Positions 41,801 to 51,226 are shown, numbered from the stretch's first letter. The stretch: 64,000 nt of DNA from Symbiodinium natans (GCA_905221605.1 CAJNDS010002247.1:186001-250000); one strand, 5' to 3'. The notes: a model not told the origin generated them from the sequence alone. Numbers and translations: made by a program.

Positions 41801-42803
41801 ACCATGGATGTCGTGGGGCAGGCCTCCACGGATCTCTCCGTCGTGGAGCCCACAACTCCCGCGATGCCCACCTGCGACTTGGCAAAAAAGTTTCCGTGCG
41901 CAGAGCGCCTGCCTGCACAGCCGTAGTCATCTGAAGCCTTCTTGGGACAAGTAAGGTGCTGCTCCAACGGACACCGTGGGGTCCCAGGCCTACCGCACGG
42001 CGCAGTATGGCAGCTTGCCCTCCGAGGCCCCGGCGAAGGAGTGCGTGGCCAGCTGCTGCAAAGCCACGGGCGGCTTCTCGGGTTTGGACTTCTCGGGCCT
42101 GTCCTCGCCCCTTGGCAGCTGGTTCTTGGCACTGAACATCGACACCGGAGATGGCAACGTGGTGGCCTACGGCAACAGTGACTTCTGGCAGTCCTCCTCG
42201 GCCCATGGAGGTGCGAGCGTTGATGAGAACGAGCGCTTCACGCGAGACTACAAGAACCTGGAGGTCTTCAGCCAGACGGCGGCCAAGGAGGTGCTGATCG
42301 TCTGCCACGAGGAGGGCAAGGTGCTCGGCTGGCGAACATGGAAGCTGCTTGAGACCAAGCCTCTCAGGGACTGGTTCAATCAAGCCAACGCTTGTCCCGG
42401 GAATCTGGCGCAAGGGTCGAGTGTGCAGATCTCTTCTCAGACAACTGGCGCGGACGTGGGGAACCTCATCGAGTGGGAGCCTTTGATCGCGAACAAGCAC
42501 GACGGAACCGGTGCGCTCTACGTCAACTCAGGCTTCAGTGGCAACGACTTCAACCGCATCTCCACTACCAACAACGGGCCAGGGAACAAGGGATCTGGCC
42601 TGGGAACCCAGTATGACTACAACAATTGCGACTTGATCTCTCATCGGCCCACCGCGGATGCCGAGATGCGCACGGAGAAAGACCACTGGGGCTCCAGCGG
42701 CGGCGTCGGCGGCCTCATCGGCTCGGACCACAAGTGCAACGGTGGCTGCCCCTGGACCATCTCTTCCGGGTACGACTACGACTACGCCATCTTCGTGATG
42801 TAG
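35770..42803 (+). CDS. Secreted coiled-coil protein with intelectin/fibrinogen-like end (gene model)
   Basis: Span of a multi-exon model built by eye. It comprises a signal-peptide exon, about 14 short exons rich in Lys, Glu, Ala and spaced Cys, and a long terminal exon with a lectin-like globular domain. Every proposed exon is a multiple of three and joins in phase 0. Acceptors are AG; donors are GT or GC. Proposed exons: 35770-35826, 36021-36080, 36277-36354, 36778-36822, 37224-37265, 37691-37765, 38514-38573, 38911-38967, 39121-39219, 40075-40140, 40380-40493, 41174-41260, 41605-41700, 41783-41881, 41988-42803. Possible extras lie near 39361 and 40954. Several introns contain telomeric arrays. 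The layout (signal peptide, helical stalk, C-terminal recognition domain) is that of secreted oligomeric lectins. Individual borders are uncertain. Confidence 0.55.
36277..36354 (+). CDS. Exon of the secreted coiled-coil gene
   Basis: After the acceptor gatcag; reads ELLVAAMRSKDSPALKELVK then KASLRL; donor GTGGCT, phase 0. Amphipathic helix pattern. Confidence 0.55.
36778..36822 (+). CDS. Exon of the secreted coiled-coil gene
   Basis: After the acceptor ttggcag; VAEMIATMKAPMKQS; donor GTGGGC, phase 0. Confidence 0.45.
37224..37265 (+). CDS. Exon of the secreted coiled-coil gene
   Basis: After the acceptor gccgag; TTMDESAKNVEKCG; donor GTGAAC, phase 0. Confidence 0.4.
37567..37684 (+). repeat. 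CCCTAAA array at the end of an intron
   Basis: About 17 near-perfect units, ending only a few bases before the acceptor of the exon at 37691. Confidence 0.97.
37691..37765 (+). CDS. Exon of the secreted coiled-coil gene
   Basis: Follows aaaaccag directly after a CCCTAAA array. Reads TENAKQFKSDFTAKSELHSQ and CR before a GC donor (GCCTCT). The end QCR|GCCT is repeated by the exon ending at 40493, which suggests exon duplication. A TTTAGGG array begins about 30 bases after the donor. Confidence 0.6.
37793..37822 (-). repeat. TTTAGGG array at the start of an intron
   Basis: About four units shortly after the donor of the exon 37691-37765. Confidence 0.9.
38385..38464 (+). repeat. CCCTAAA array
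   Basis: About 11 units, ending 50 bases before the exon at 38514. Confidence 0.97.
38514..38573 (+). CDS. Exon of the secreted coiled-coil gene
   Basis: Acceptor ggcacag; AKLTKKTSCDSELASVTDLK (20 codons); GC donor GCCCAG, phase 0. Sandwiched between a CCCTAAA and a TTTAGGG array. Confidence 0.6.
38584..38706 (-). repeat. TTTAGGG array
   Basis: About 17 units starting 10 bases after the proposed donor; degenerate TTTAGGG-like text continues to about 38885. Confidence 0.97.
38911..38967 (+). CDS. Exon of the secreted coiled-coil gene
   Basis: Acceptor gagcgag; DTACNALAALEKTMHLGCS; donor GTAGCG, phase 0. Confidence 0.5.
39010..39075 (+). repeat. CCCTAAAG/CCCTAAAA alternating array
   Basis: Eight-base units alternating G and A at the end, giving a 16-base higher-order period. 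A telomere-like variant. Confidence 0.85.
39121..39219 (+). CDS. Exon of the secreted coiled-coil gene
   Basis: Acceptor tccctgag; includes DYKDQCGAKTGETFKAYHTR and LAEAVSGAV; GC donor GCCCAG, phase 0. Confidence 0.6.
39990..40050 (-). repeat. TTTAGGG array with TTCAGGG units
   Basis: About eight units, just upstream of the exon at 40075. The order here is TTTAGGG - exon - CCCTAAA, the reverse of the usual one. Confidence 0.9.
40075..40140 (+). CDS. Exon of the secreted coiled-coil gene
   Basis: Acceptor ctggaag; ASNTLIAKWDKLSTECADAK then QL; GC donor GCCGAT, phase 0. Confidence 0.5.
40165..40290 (+). repeat. CCCTAAA array
   Basis: About 15 units with a few CCCTTAG variants. Confidence 0.95.
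40380..40493 (+). CDS. Exon of the secreted coiled-coil gene
   Basis: Acceptor cgctgaag; AALWDPRKKFDEKTTSCKSS, then AAAHVSQKEHGEGWQQCR; GC donor GCCTTT, phase 0. Its end resembles that of the exon 37691-37765. Confidence 0.5.
41174..41260 (+). CDS. Exon of the secreted coiled-coil gene
   Basis: TMEECFKQAASTHSNLMATQ then NAELEALRK; donor GTGCGG, phase 0. Strong heptad-like pattern. Confidence 0.6.
41285..41433 (+). repeat. CCCTAAA array, long and nearly pure
   Basis: About 21 units with one shortened unit. Lies in the intron after the exon 41174-41260. Confidence 0.97.
41605..41700 (+). CDS. Exon of the secreted coiled-coil gene
   Basis: Acceptor gcttcag; EWRALLRMECLITTFTTAES then GRAAAIDNCQCL; donor GTTCTT, phase 0. 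Confidence 0.5.
41783..41881 (+). CDS. Exon of the secreted coiled-coil gene
   Basis: Acceptor taaaccag; includes MDVVGQASTDLSVVEPTTPA and MPTCDL; GC donor GCAAAA, phase 0. Confidence 0.5.
41988..42803 (+). CDS. Terminal exon: intelectin/fibrinogen-like domain
   Basis: 271 codons from the acceptor gtcccag to TAG at 42801-42803. The domain shows paired cysteines (ECVASCC), GSWFLALNIDTGDGNVVAYG, a TRDYKNLEVF segment, GWRTWKLL, and near the end GSDHKCNGGCPW then YDYDYAIFVM. The order of DGN-x-Y, DYKN-x-x-x-F, a WR/GW-x-x-W segment, a late Cys pair and a final YAIFV resembles intelectin and fibrinogen-related globular domains. These bind carbohydrates or acetylated surfaces, often with calcium. 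The match is by eye and modest. The exon has strong third-position G/C bias and no internal stop, and is the clearest coding exon of the region. A long antisense frame over it (42500-41742) is taken as its shadow. Confidence 0.75.
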   Translation, partial: AYRTAQYGSLPSEAPAKECVASCCKATGGFSGLDFSGLSSPLGSWFLALNIDTGDGNVVAYGNSDFWQSSSAHGGASVDENERFTRDYKNLEVFSQTAAKEVLIVCHEEGKVLGWRTWKLLETKPLRDWFNQANACPGNLAQGSSVQISSQTTGADVGNLIEWEPLIANKHDGTGALYVNSGFSGNDFNRISTTNNGPGNKGSGLGTQYDYNNCDLISHRPTADAEMRTEKDHWGSSGGVGGLIGSDHKCNGGCPWTISSGYDYDYAIFVM

Positions 42804-43930
42804 GGGCACTTGCGAAAAGACATTGCTTTTGGGCGGTGCGACAAAATCGAAGCTGCGCCGCAGTGTTCCTGACTCATTCTGCTCTCTGCGATGTATGAAG
42901 TAGCTCGGCCAGATCCTCATCACACATAGCTTGCAACCTAGCTAGCAGCTCCTGATGGCTTTCCCTAAATCAACCCAAATTAAACTATAAACCCTCAACC
43001 CCCAAACTCAAAGGCGGTGATTCGGCAATGCCACCCAGATGTCCAATTGTTTACCATCTTGAGCCTCTGTATCACTTGCCTCCGATTGCATGATTTGGCA
43101 GAGACAGCGTGCGCGGCCGGGTTCTAGGGCCGATTCATCCCTGCTATCTGCACTCCATGCCTCAGACGTTGTATCTTGAACTGTCCATATGAAGCCGCAA
43201 TGCCCAGATACGTCATCTTCTCCATTTTAGGCATCCTCCCCGAAAGTCCCAATACATTTAGCAGATTTGTCAGCATGAACCTGCACATCCAATTGGCTTT
43301 GGCAGCCCGCACACAGACCCTTGCAGAAATTCGAGCTGTTAAAAGCAAACAACAAGCTGCAAAGCACAATGGAACCATTGAGCATCCCGGCTCTGTCTCT
43401 TTCATCTTGGCATGACCTTTGCAGGATCAAGACTCAGGTCTATACTAAATCGGGCCCCGACGTGTACTCGCAGCTCTGTACCAGGCATATTTGATTATGT
43501 CTGCCACAGTCTCTCATCATGTCTCCCCTCTCGCCTTGAAGCGATGCAGGCTGTACTTGAATTGCTGCCACCATTCCACTCCCACAGTTTGCCACGGGCA
43601 TTCCCCCTCTTGTGCTTATAGTGCTATCTTGCCACCCTGCTTGGTAGATCTTGGTAGGGCGTGCTCGCCGCGACAGGGCTTGGCTGAATCGCTCTTGCAG
43701 CCGCGCCTGGTGACCACAAAGCCAGTCTAAACGTCCTCGAGTCTTTCCAGAGGCAGAAGTTACGATCAGTCACGTGTGTTCGTTTCCGGTGCTTCGTTTG
43801 CTGGTCATCGCCGCTAGCGTCACGAAAATATCAACGTATAGTAGAACCGCGCCGCAACACTAGAGGATTTGAAAGCACGCATCCCTGAAAGCATCGAAAA
43901 CACTGCAGCTACGGTGGACTCACCGTTTTG
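42804..43930. other. 3' flank and gene-less stretch
   Basis: 3' sequence of the lectin-like gene, then no supported gene. A minus-strand frame at 43405-43124 (ending LRHGVQIAGMNRP) is open but unrecognised. Confidence 0.4.
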
Positions 43931-44459
43931 CCAACATCATCAGCCGGGGCATGCGTTGCAGCCACGAAACGTTGCGTTAAAAGGCCCACACCTCGGCTAG
44001 CCCCGAAAATTTTCTCGCACGAAAGATCCCGAGGTGCGGTCACCAAGGGCGCGGACGGCCGCTGGTGTCGGCAGCCTGTCCTTCGCCGGCCCAGCTACCG
44101 TCTCGCCCTCCCGAAAGTTGAGCCTACTTCCTGTTGGCACGCGACGGACAGAGCTCCACCGCCGGTGCGCCCCGGCGACAGGCCCGCACGCGGACAAGGC
44201 GCACCACAAGCGCGGCTCCGGCGGCGTCAACAGGCGCGGCTTGGCTTGCGCAGCAGTAGCTGTCCAACGAAGGACCGCTGCGTGAACACGCACGCAGCGA
44301 AGAGAAGGCATGGCATGGCCCGTGGGCCCGTGGGCATACGAAGGTCGCCGCCCTCTTTGGCTCCGGCGGCCCGCATTTTGCTATATCTTGCCCAGAAAAA
44401 ATGCTCCCGGCCATGGCGCCCGACGCGCGAGCCCTCTTTCGCCGCAGTCTGGGCAACAT

Positions 44460-45290
44460 GGCATGTGGCTCGCCGCTATACCGGCTGATGCAGCTGCGAC
44501 CCTGCCCCTCAGGCGACGCCTCCGCCTGCCGCTACCATTATGCTGCCATTGACCGCCCTGCATTGCGGCGGCGACGGAGCTCCCGGCTGCCAAAGACAGG
44601 CCGACGCGTTAGGTGACCACTTCGTCGCCTGCCCGCGCACTGGCTTGCCGCGTCGCGGCTTTGTCCTCGAGCGCGTGGGTGCAAGTCGCGCGCGAGGTGG
44701 TCGGAGCAGAGGGCCGAGTAATGGCACAGCAATGGCTGGCCCGGACTACGGCACCTCGCGTTGCGCCTGCGGATCGCCGCCTGGACTTGGTGGTTTGCGG
44801 GGCCCGCCGGGCAGTGAGGCAGTCTGTTGTGACGCGACACTAATCTCGCCCCTGACGCGAGCGGGTCGCCCGGATGCCGATGTGATGAGACCGCGTTGGC
44901 GGCCGCGCGCCGCCGCAAGCACGCGCGATATCCCGAGCTCCTGCGGGGAGGTTTCGCAACGGCTCGTTGTGCTCGCGGCGGAGGTGGGCGGAAGATGGGG
45001 CGAGGAGTGCCAGCTCTTCGTCCGCCAGCTGCTGCGCCTCCGCGTTCAGAGGGCGCCTGCAACCCTACGTGCCACAGCGGCATACAGCGGCCCAGGGGTG
45101 GGCACGACGATGGCGGGGCCTGATCTCGGTCGCCGTTCAAAGGGCAGTTGCCAGCACAACCCTCGGTGTTTGGACGATGCCGGCGGCCGAGTTCGCAGGA
45201 CGGGATACTCTTGGCTGATGTCCTTGAGCTCGCCGACTTTGCAGGGCCCAGCCCGCCTGCCGCTTCGGTGAGCGCCCTGGATGACGACCG
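44460..45290 (+). pseudogene. R2-like retroelement tail, frameshifted
   Basis: Fragments in several plus frames line up with the region after the reverse transcriptase in dinoflagellate R2-like elements: WLAAIPADAAATLPL, LGDHFVACPRTG, VQVAREVVGAEGR, then CCDATLISPLTRAGRP and KHARYPELLRG. They occur in the expected order but change frame at least three times, so the copy is dead. The C-x-C...H-x-x-x-C residues of the zinc finger are partly visible. GC-rich like its neighbours. Confidence 0.7.
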
Positions 45291-45941
45291 CTGCGGGGGA
45301 GAAAAAAAAGTCGCGTTACGTCGTGTGCGCAATGCCGTGAGTGAGCATTCCAATATGTGTATAGAAACCTGCTGCAAAGGATCGATTCTTTGGAGTGCTA
45401 TGCTCCTGCACTCGCGCACGACCATGTGGGATCATGTGGGTATGTGGGAGCAGTTGCCGCTTGAGCCTCGTGGGTGGAGCTTTGCTGGACACCGGATGAA
45501 TGCCATGCGTTCATTCAATGACCCACGCCAAAACAGGCCGCTCGAGGTTGCTGGGTCTCGTACACAATGCGTTCTATATGTTAGGTTTTAGACATTGTCA
45601 TGTTTGCTTACGTCATGTCGGAAGTGTTGGTTTGATATGTTTGATTCATGTCGCATTCCTTGATGTTCGTGTTTGATCATGTACATATGGTTTCACTTTC
45701 AATTCTGATCGTGACACACGATCGTTCAAGGAAAATCGTGATCTTGAGTTGTTTTATTGCGCCATGTGTGTTGCTATTGTTGTTCTTTTCGTACTTGCAA
45801 GTTGTTATCATGATCATGCCGTATGCGTTTTCACTTGTGACTGTGTCTCACGGTCGTTCAAGGATATCTTTCTCAGCCAGTGCGTGTGAGACAAGGTTGG
45901 GCAACCCCCATCGGCCACCCGCAGTACCTGGCGAACATCGC

Positions 45942-46260
45942 ATGAGCACGGAATGGGAGCTCCTGCGCGAGTTGCCCCATCTCAGATCTGCAGTGCTCCT
46001 ACTGGGGCTGTGTGCCTCGCCGCGGGCCAACCACGCCCTGCGAACCGTCCGCCCACCACCTACGCGCGAGCTCATGACGCCGCCATCTGGACACTTTGCA
46101 GCACCCTGCACCGTTGTCAGGGTGGTTTTGGCAGCATCGCCGAAGTGGCGCGACAAGTGGCGACCCTGCCAGCGGCCCTCGGATTGGCTGCCCGCACGGC
46201 GCCATCCGCGTACTTGGCCGCCTGGGCGGATGCGTTAACCCCTCCTGCGCGAGCATTCCC
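45942..46260 (+). pseudogene. R2-like retroelement fragment, plus strand
   Basis: Contains CASPRANHALRTV and, in another frame, ARAHDAAIWTL and SAYLAAWADAL, the stretch that normally precedes the AWLTAIP block. It faces the minus-strand fragment at 46240-46850. Confidence 0.7.
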
Positions 46261-46850
46261 CGCTCTTCGCGCAGCCTCGGCGTTCCAACGCACAACCTCG
46301 CAACCGAGCACGCCGAGCTGCGAGCTCGGGGTAGGTGGCTCGTTTGCGCCGCACGGCAAAGCGCCCACCGAACGTGGCCCCGTAGACGACGAGGTCCAAG
46401 CGCCGACGGTCCCCTTGGAGGTACGCCAGGCGCGGCGGGCCAGCCATTGTTGCGGCACCACTTGGCCATACGGGCCAACAGCCTCGCGTGCGATGCGCAC
46501 CCACGCGCGCTCGACGACTTTGGCGCGGCGCGCGAGCAGGCCCGTGGGGCAAGCCAAGGCGTGGTCGCCGTGCTCATCAACGAGGCGGCCACACCCCGGC
46601 GTACGTGGACTGCCCGCCATCCCCACCGCAACGCTGCGCGGCCAGCGGAAGCGGCAGGCGAAGGCGTCGCCTCAGTGCGATCTGCATCATCTCGGGGGAG
46701 CGCGTCGTGTGGGGGTCGCTTGGGATGGCCGTGAGCCATGCGCCGGCGTGGGGCCAGCCTGTGAACGCGCGAGAGCACAAGGAAGGCAGCAACACGCGGT
46801 CGCGGAAGAAACGGTTCCGAGTACGCGACGCGCGAAACTGCCATCCATGC
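46240..46850 (-). pseudogene. R2-like retroelement tail, minus strand
   Basis: Reads AWLTAIPSDPHTTRSP, ALRRRLRLPLPL, then VDEHGDHALACPTGLLARRA and RIAREAVGPYGQVV, with KRATYPEL at the end in another frame. This is the same module as 44460-45290 but on the other strand, also frameshifted. Confidence 0.75.
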
Positions 46851-47075
46851 ACCCGCCCGCCAGGCTCAGTGGCGTCGGGCTCGGGTCCCGGTGGTCGCGC
46901 CCCCCTAGCAACCCGCGGCCAGGTCGGCACATCGGCCCATCTTTCGTTGAGGAGTACCTGCCGACCAGCCTAGTGCCATCTTGGAGGGCCGCGACCGCCC
47001 ATGCGACAAACCTGGGGCAGCCGGCCTCGAGGACGGCAAGTGAATCAGCCCACGCAACCCAATAAGCTGCGGGGG

Positions 47076-47480
47076 CTATGCGTGTTGCCTGAGTGAAGGC
47101 TTGCGGGCAACAGCGCGATGGCGCGTGCCGCGCGCTCCGCGTATCTCCGCGTCCTTAGCCGGCTCACCAAGACAAGCCTGCAGCGTGCCCCAAACCGCCG
47201 CATCGTGCGCCTCGGCATACGGCTTGATCAGCTCGGGCGGCACAGTTCGCAGGGCGTGGTTGGCGCGCGGCGAGGCGCAGTACGCAAGAAGCAGTGAGTG
47301 AGTGAGACCTGCAAGCCGGTAGGCAGCCCTTCTGGTACGCAAGCAGCAACCACGCGCATTGCAGGTCAGGCAGCAACGCAGGAGCTCGTCCTCCTTCGCC
47401 ACGCGATCCCGCCCCCACGCCTCGATGAACTGGGGCGTCCGCATGGGGCAGCCCAACGCGACTATGCCGCGTTCAGGCAA
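47076..47480 (-). pseudogene. R2-like retroelement fragment after the RT
   Basis: Minus-strand frame with LLLAYCASPRANHALRTVPP and KPYAEAHDAAVWGTLQACLG. It lies in the right order upstream of the fragment 46240-46850, so both may be one old copy. Confidence 0.75.
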
Positions 47481-47589
47481 CGGCTTGTCCCCGCGCCACG
47501 GCGAGGTCGCGAACCCCAGGCGGCGCTGGTCCCCCGTTGCGCGCCGGAGCGCGCAGCTTGGAGGCCCCCCTTAGTTTCGCGCGTCCCGT

Positions 47590-49232
47590 ATGGTTGGTTT
47601 GTGCCGCTGCCCGCAGAGGGTCCTTTTTGCTCCTGGGCTAGGGCTAGCACTACCACTGCCTTGCCGCTGGCGCCACTTTGAGGCTGCCGCGGCGACGGCG
47701 GACAAGTCGTCCTGGATCGTCGTTTGCCGCCGGCGCCTCCGAGGCCGCCGCGGCGCACACGTGAGGCCCCACGAGCGCCTCCTAGCGGCAGCCCAGGCTC
47801 ACCAGCTTCCCGTGCCCTTCCTGTCGTGCCGCCGGCACCGCATGCACCTGGGCTGCCTGGCGCAATACCGTGCGCAGGCTGCGAGTCCCGCGGACCTCCT
47901 GTGCCCACTTTGCCGCCATGGACGCTGCCCCGATTGTGCGCCCATGGGCTCGTCGGGGGCAGCCGACGAGGAATTGCGGTTGCTGTGCCAGCGCCATGGC
48001 GTCTGCATGCCGGACCGGATTGCTGGGGAATCGACGGTGCGTGAAGAGGCTCGGGACTATGCCTTGAGCACATTCACTTCGAATGATGCACCGGAGCCCC
48101 GGCCCCCACCCGGGGTGACCCTCCTGTGCTGCAGTCGCCTTGCAGCTGTCAGCCGCCCTGGCGGGGTTGATTTCCTGCAGCTGCCTCATCGCGACATGCA
48201 GCTATCCGCCACGATGCGGGTGCATCATGGCGCCCTGGATGGGTATGCCCCGGCTATGCTCAGGAAGTGCGCCTGGACTCAATCCAGATCCCTGCGGAGG
48301 CTGGGGGTCCGTGCCAACGCTGCGGTGCCCAGTTGCAATGGGCGCTTGAACGTGTGGTCGGGAGGGCGACGTGGAGCTGCACCCCGGGCTGCCCTGGGCC
48401 CCAAGCGCCCAGCGATGCGCCAACAGGCCCTGGCAGCGCGTTGCAAGCTGGGCGGCCTGCCGATGGCACCACTTCCACCATTGCGCCTGTGCGGCCTCCA
48501 GGGCGCGACGTGTCCGCGCCAGCCAGTGGAAATGCAGCGCCTTTTTGGCTTTCGAGGGGCCCGCCCCAAGGTGACGTGCGGGACGGAACCAATTCCTGGC
48601 TGTACGTCCCACTGTTGCATGCCGCGGCGGCCGACCTCGCACCTGCGGCCTTGGCGCGTTGGCAGGCCGATCCTCGTACCGCCGACTGGTGGGAGCATGC
48701 GCGCCGGACGCTGACTGCCTCGGCCCCGGTCGCCGTGCACCTCCTGACCGCGGCCGTTTCGCATACAGTGGAGTTAGCGCCGGTGCATTTGCACCACCTG
48801 CCTGACCTCGTCGCGCGCATCGCGCATGCGGCGCCGCCAAATGGCGCCCTCGTACACATCGGGTGGGCTGTGCGTCAGCTTCGCGAGCCGGATGGCTATT
48901 TCTTGGCGCCGGTGCAGGAGGCCTTACTCCAATGCTTTGGGGGCCATGCTTTGGCGTCGGCCCTTGACCGCCAATCCGATTTCTTTCGACCAGAGGCCCC
49001 GCGCTCGCCATCTCCGACTACTGCTAATGCTGACCGCTGGGCCGAGCTCGAAGGCGTTTCGTCATCGACGGCGTCCATCAAGGGGGGCATCGCCGTCGCG
49101 AGCGGCGTGTGGGCGCTCGCGGCTTCGGCTCGAAACTCTAGGTGGATTCGGCTCGAAACTGTTGGCTTTGTCTCCAGAACGGCTCTAATACAGCTCAAGT
49201 GGAAATTCGGCTGCAAATTGTCGGTGCGTTGA
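47590..49232 (+). pseudogene. Zinc-finger ORF of a retroelement, broken by a frameshift
   Basis: The first frame (to about 48300) has a RING-like block: SCRRHRMHLGCLAQYRAQ, then LLCPLCRHGRCPDC. The coding sense then moves to another frame (open 48267-49232) with a zinc-ribbon-like CQRCGAQLQW...WSCTPGC and a long alanine-rich helical part (VPLLHAAAADLAPAALARWQ). In dinoflagellate retroelements such finger modules sit near the N-terminus of the polyprotein. Association with the RT fragments just to the left is inferred. The change of frame suggests a dead copy. After about 49120 the text becomes a short repeat. Confidence 0.5.
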
Positions 49233-49251
49233 AGGGGTTCGGCTCGAAACT
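49123..49251 (+). repeat. TTCGGCTCGAAACT repeats
   Basis: Three copies (about 49124, 49147, 49238) and a variant (49206), each followed by text like TTGGCTTTGT. Unknown short repeat family. Confidence 0.75.
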
Positions 49252-50097
49252 TTGGGCTTTGTGCCCAAAATGGCCCAAAAGCAGCTCCCCAGTTGCTTCA
49301 TGTGCTGCATCCACAAGTTTGCAAGGACGAACATATGCTTGTGCACAGCATCATGAAGCCGGGGAACGCAGCTCAAGTCTGTAGAACAAGACGCCTTTCG
49401 GCCGGAGGCCCAAGCGAACCTCAGGCCAATTTCAATTTGTTAGTGCGAGCACTGATGTCGGATTTGGCACCTCTCAGCCCCCAGAGAAATTTCCCTTGCC
49501 ACGCCGTTGGCTCAATGTGCATCAAGCTGTAGGATGCAGCAAGTTCATGTGCGCATGGGGTAACCAACAATAACTTTGACATCTGCTTCCAACCTCATTG
49601 TCAAGTAAGATAATGCACAAACACATGGTGCGTTTACTTACTTGCATAAACACATACGTGCATACGAGCTAATTACTACCTGAATGAAGATGTTCGCAAG
49701 CTGCTCCATGCTGTGAGTGCGTTCCAGTTGATCCGGACAGCTGGGAGATTGCTCCGTACGCCGTTTGCAGACTGGGGTTGCTGTTGCGGGGGGTTGCTTT
49801 CGGTGTTTGGATCTTGGGTCGAGCCTTGACGTCAATTTCACATGGTCAAACCTTGAGCTTGAAGGGTCTGAGTCTAGAGATGCCCAGCGTTTTCCTGACA
49901 TTGCCAAGCTGCCTTGCAGGTGCTTCATGGGATGTACGCACAGCGGCATCCCACGTCACCAGGCTCGCCAACATGCACACCGAAACGTCGACAGCTACTA
50001 GGAAAGGTGGCTTGTGGCGGTGGAAACCATGTGGGCAGTTCTCTCTAAATCCCCTAAATGTCAGGGATTGTCAGTGTCCATGTGTTCATAGGACCAC

Positions 50098-50185
50098 AAA
50101 CCCTAAACCCTAAACCCTAAACCCTAATCCCTAAACCCTAAACCCTAATCCCTAAACGCTAAACCCCAAATAAACCCTCAACCCC
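50098..50185 (+). repeat. CCCTAAA array
   Basis: About 11 units with CCCTAAT variants. Confidence 0.9.
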
Positions 50186-50202
50186 CAGCATCCCAAAAGT
50201 GC

Positions 50203-50277
50203 AGGCGAAGCGGAGCGATGTGCCAACAGATGAGCTGGCACAGCTGGTTCATTTCGGAAGCTGGATGCTAGAGGCTT
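50203..50277 (+). CDS. Exon-like segment between telomeric arrays
   Basis: VQAKRSDVPTDELAQLVHFG then SWMLEAW, flanked by CCCTAAA on the left and TTTAGGG on the right. Confidence 0.4.
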
Positions 50278-50289
50278 GGGGGGGCATCG

Positions 50290-50415
50290 GGTTTAGGGTT
50301 TAGGGTTTTAGGGTTTTAGGGTTTTAGGGTTTCAGGGTTTAGGGCTGAGGGTTTAGGGTTTAGGGTTTAGGGCTTAGGGTTTAGGGTTTAGGGTTTAGAC
50401 TTTAGGCTTTAGGGT
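50290..50415 (-). repeat. TTTAGGG array
   Basis: About 16 units, several with an extra T. Confidence 0.93.
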
Positions 50416-50889
50416 TTTTGGTTCTGAAAGTTGTTTGTGCAATGTCCAGGAGGGTGCCAAGAAGGATCTGGTGTTTCTCTTGCTGCTGATCGCGGGTGCG
50501 CGACACTGGGCACGGCATAAAAAACTCGCAGAGCATGCCGCAGCGGGCACGCGCTCATAACTGCCTCGAGTTTCGGATGTGCTTAAGCCTGGATCCAAGG
50601 AGGCACGATGGGCTCTGCGTTGATGATCCGTTTTGCGAACGCTTTCCGCAAAGTTCGGGACGACTATGCGCTGAACCACACCGATCAAGCCCCTCCAGGA
50701 CCACCAGTGTCTGTCACCATCTCTGAAACTTCTACTATGTGTTCTATCGTAGTAGAAAACAGCAATAGTTTACTGGGCAGAATCGCAGAATTCAAGAGCA
50801 ATATAAAGGGTTTAGGGAATGTTTAGGGTTTAGAGTTTAGGGTTTAGGGTTTGGACTGTCGGGAAGTTGTCTCAAGTGCCGCGCAGGCG

Positions 50890-50972
50890 AAGTGGAGGCC
50901 ATCGATCGCCAACGATTTGCCGCCCTCCAACAAATTGCTAGGTCTCAGCTGCAGCTTGGCCAAAGCCATCCA
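50890..50972 (+). CDS. Exon-like segment between telomeric arrays
   Basis: GEVEAIDRQRFAALQQIARS then QLQLGQSH, with TTTAGGG arrays on both sides (about 50807-50852 and 50975-51062). Confidence 0.4.
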
Positions 50973-51226
50973 GTTTTAGGGTTTAGGGTTTAGGGTTTAG
51001 AGTTTAGGGTTTAGAGTGTTTAGGGTTTAGGGTTTGGGGTTTAGGGTTTGGGGGGTTTAGGGTACTTGGTTTCAGTGTTAGTAGTAAGCCACTTTCGTGC
51101 CGAGCCATCGACATGCCCACATGTTCAGACCGGCCCAGGAAGCGGCATTGGAAGCGATACCGGAAAGTCGGGGAGGAGAAGCGGCTTCGTCTCGCACCAA
51201 GAGTTGACCATGTTCCCTGGACCCGA

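Noticed and set aside
41742-42500. Long minus-strand frame opposite the lectin-like exon
   Set aside because: It is the antisense shadow of a strongly G/C-biased exon, with arginine/histidine-rich text. The plus strand carries the recognisable domain.
43124-43405. Minus-strand 93-codon frame (MKETEPGCSMVPLCF...)
   Set aside because: The composition is acceptable, but there is no recognisable domain, splice context or neighbour. Left as unassigned.
45999-46844. 281-codon minus frame and 370-codon plus frame (45953-47065)
   Set aside because: In GC-rich DNA stops are rare in all frames. These merge pieces of different retroelement frames and do not read as one protein.
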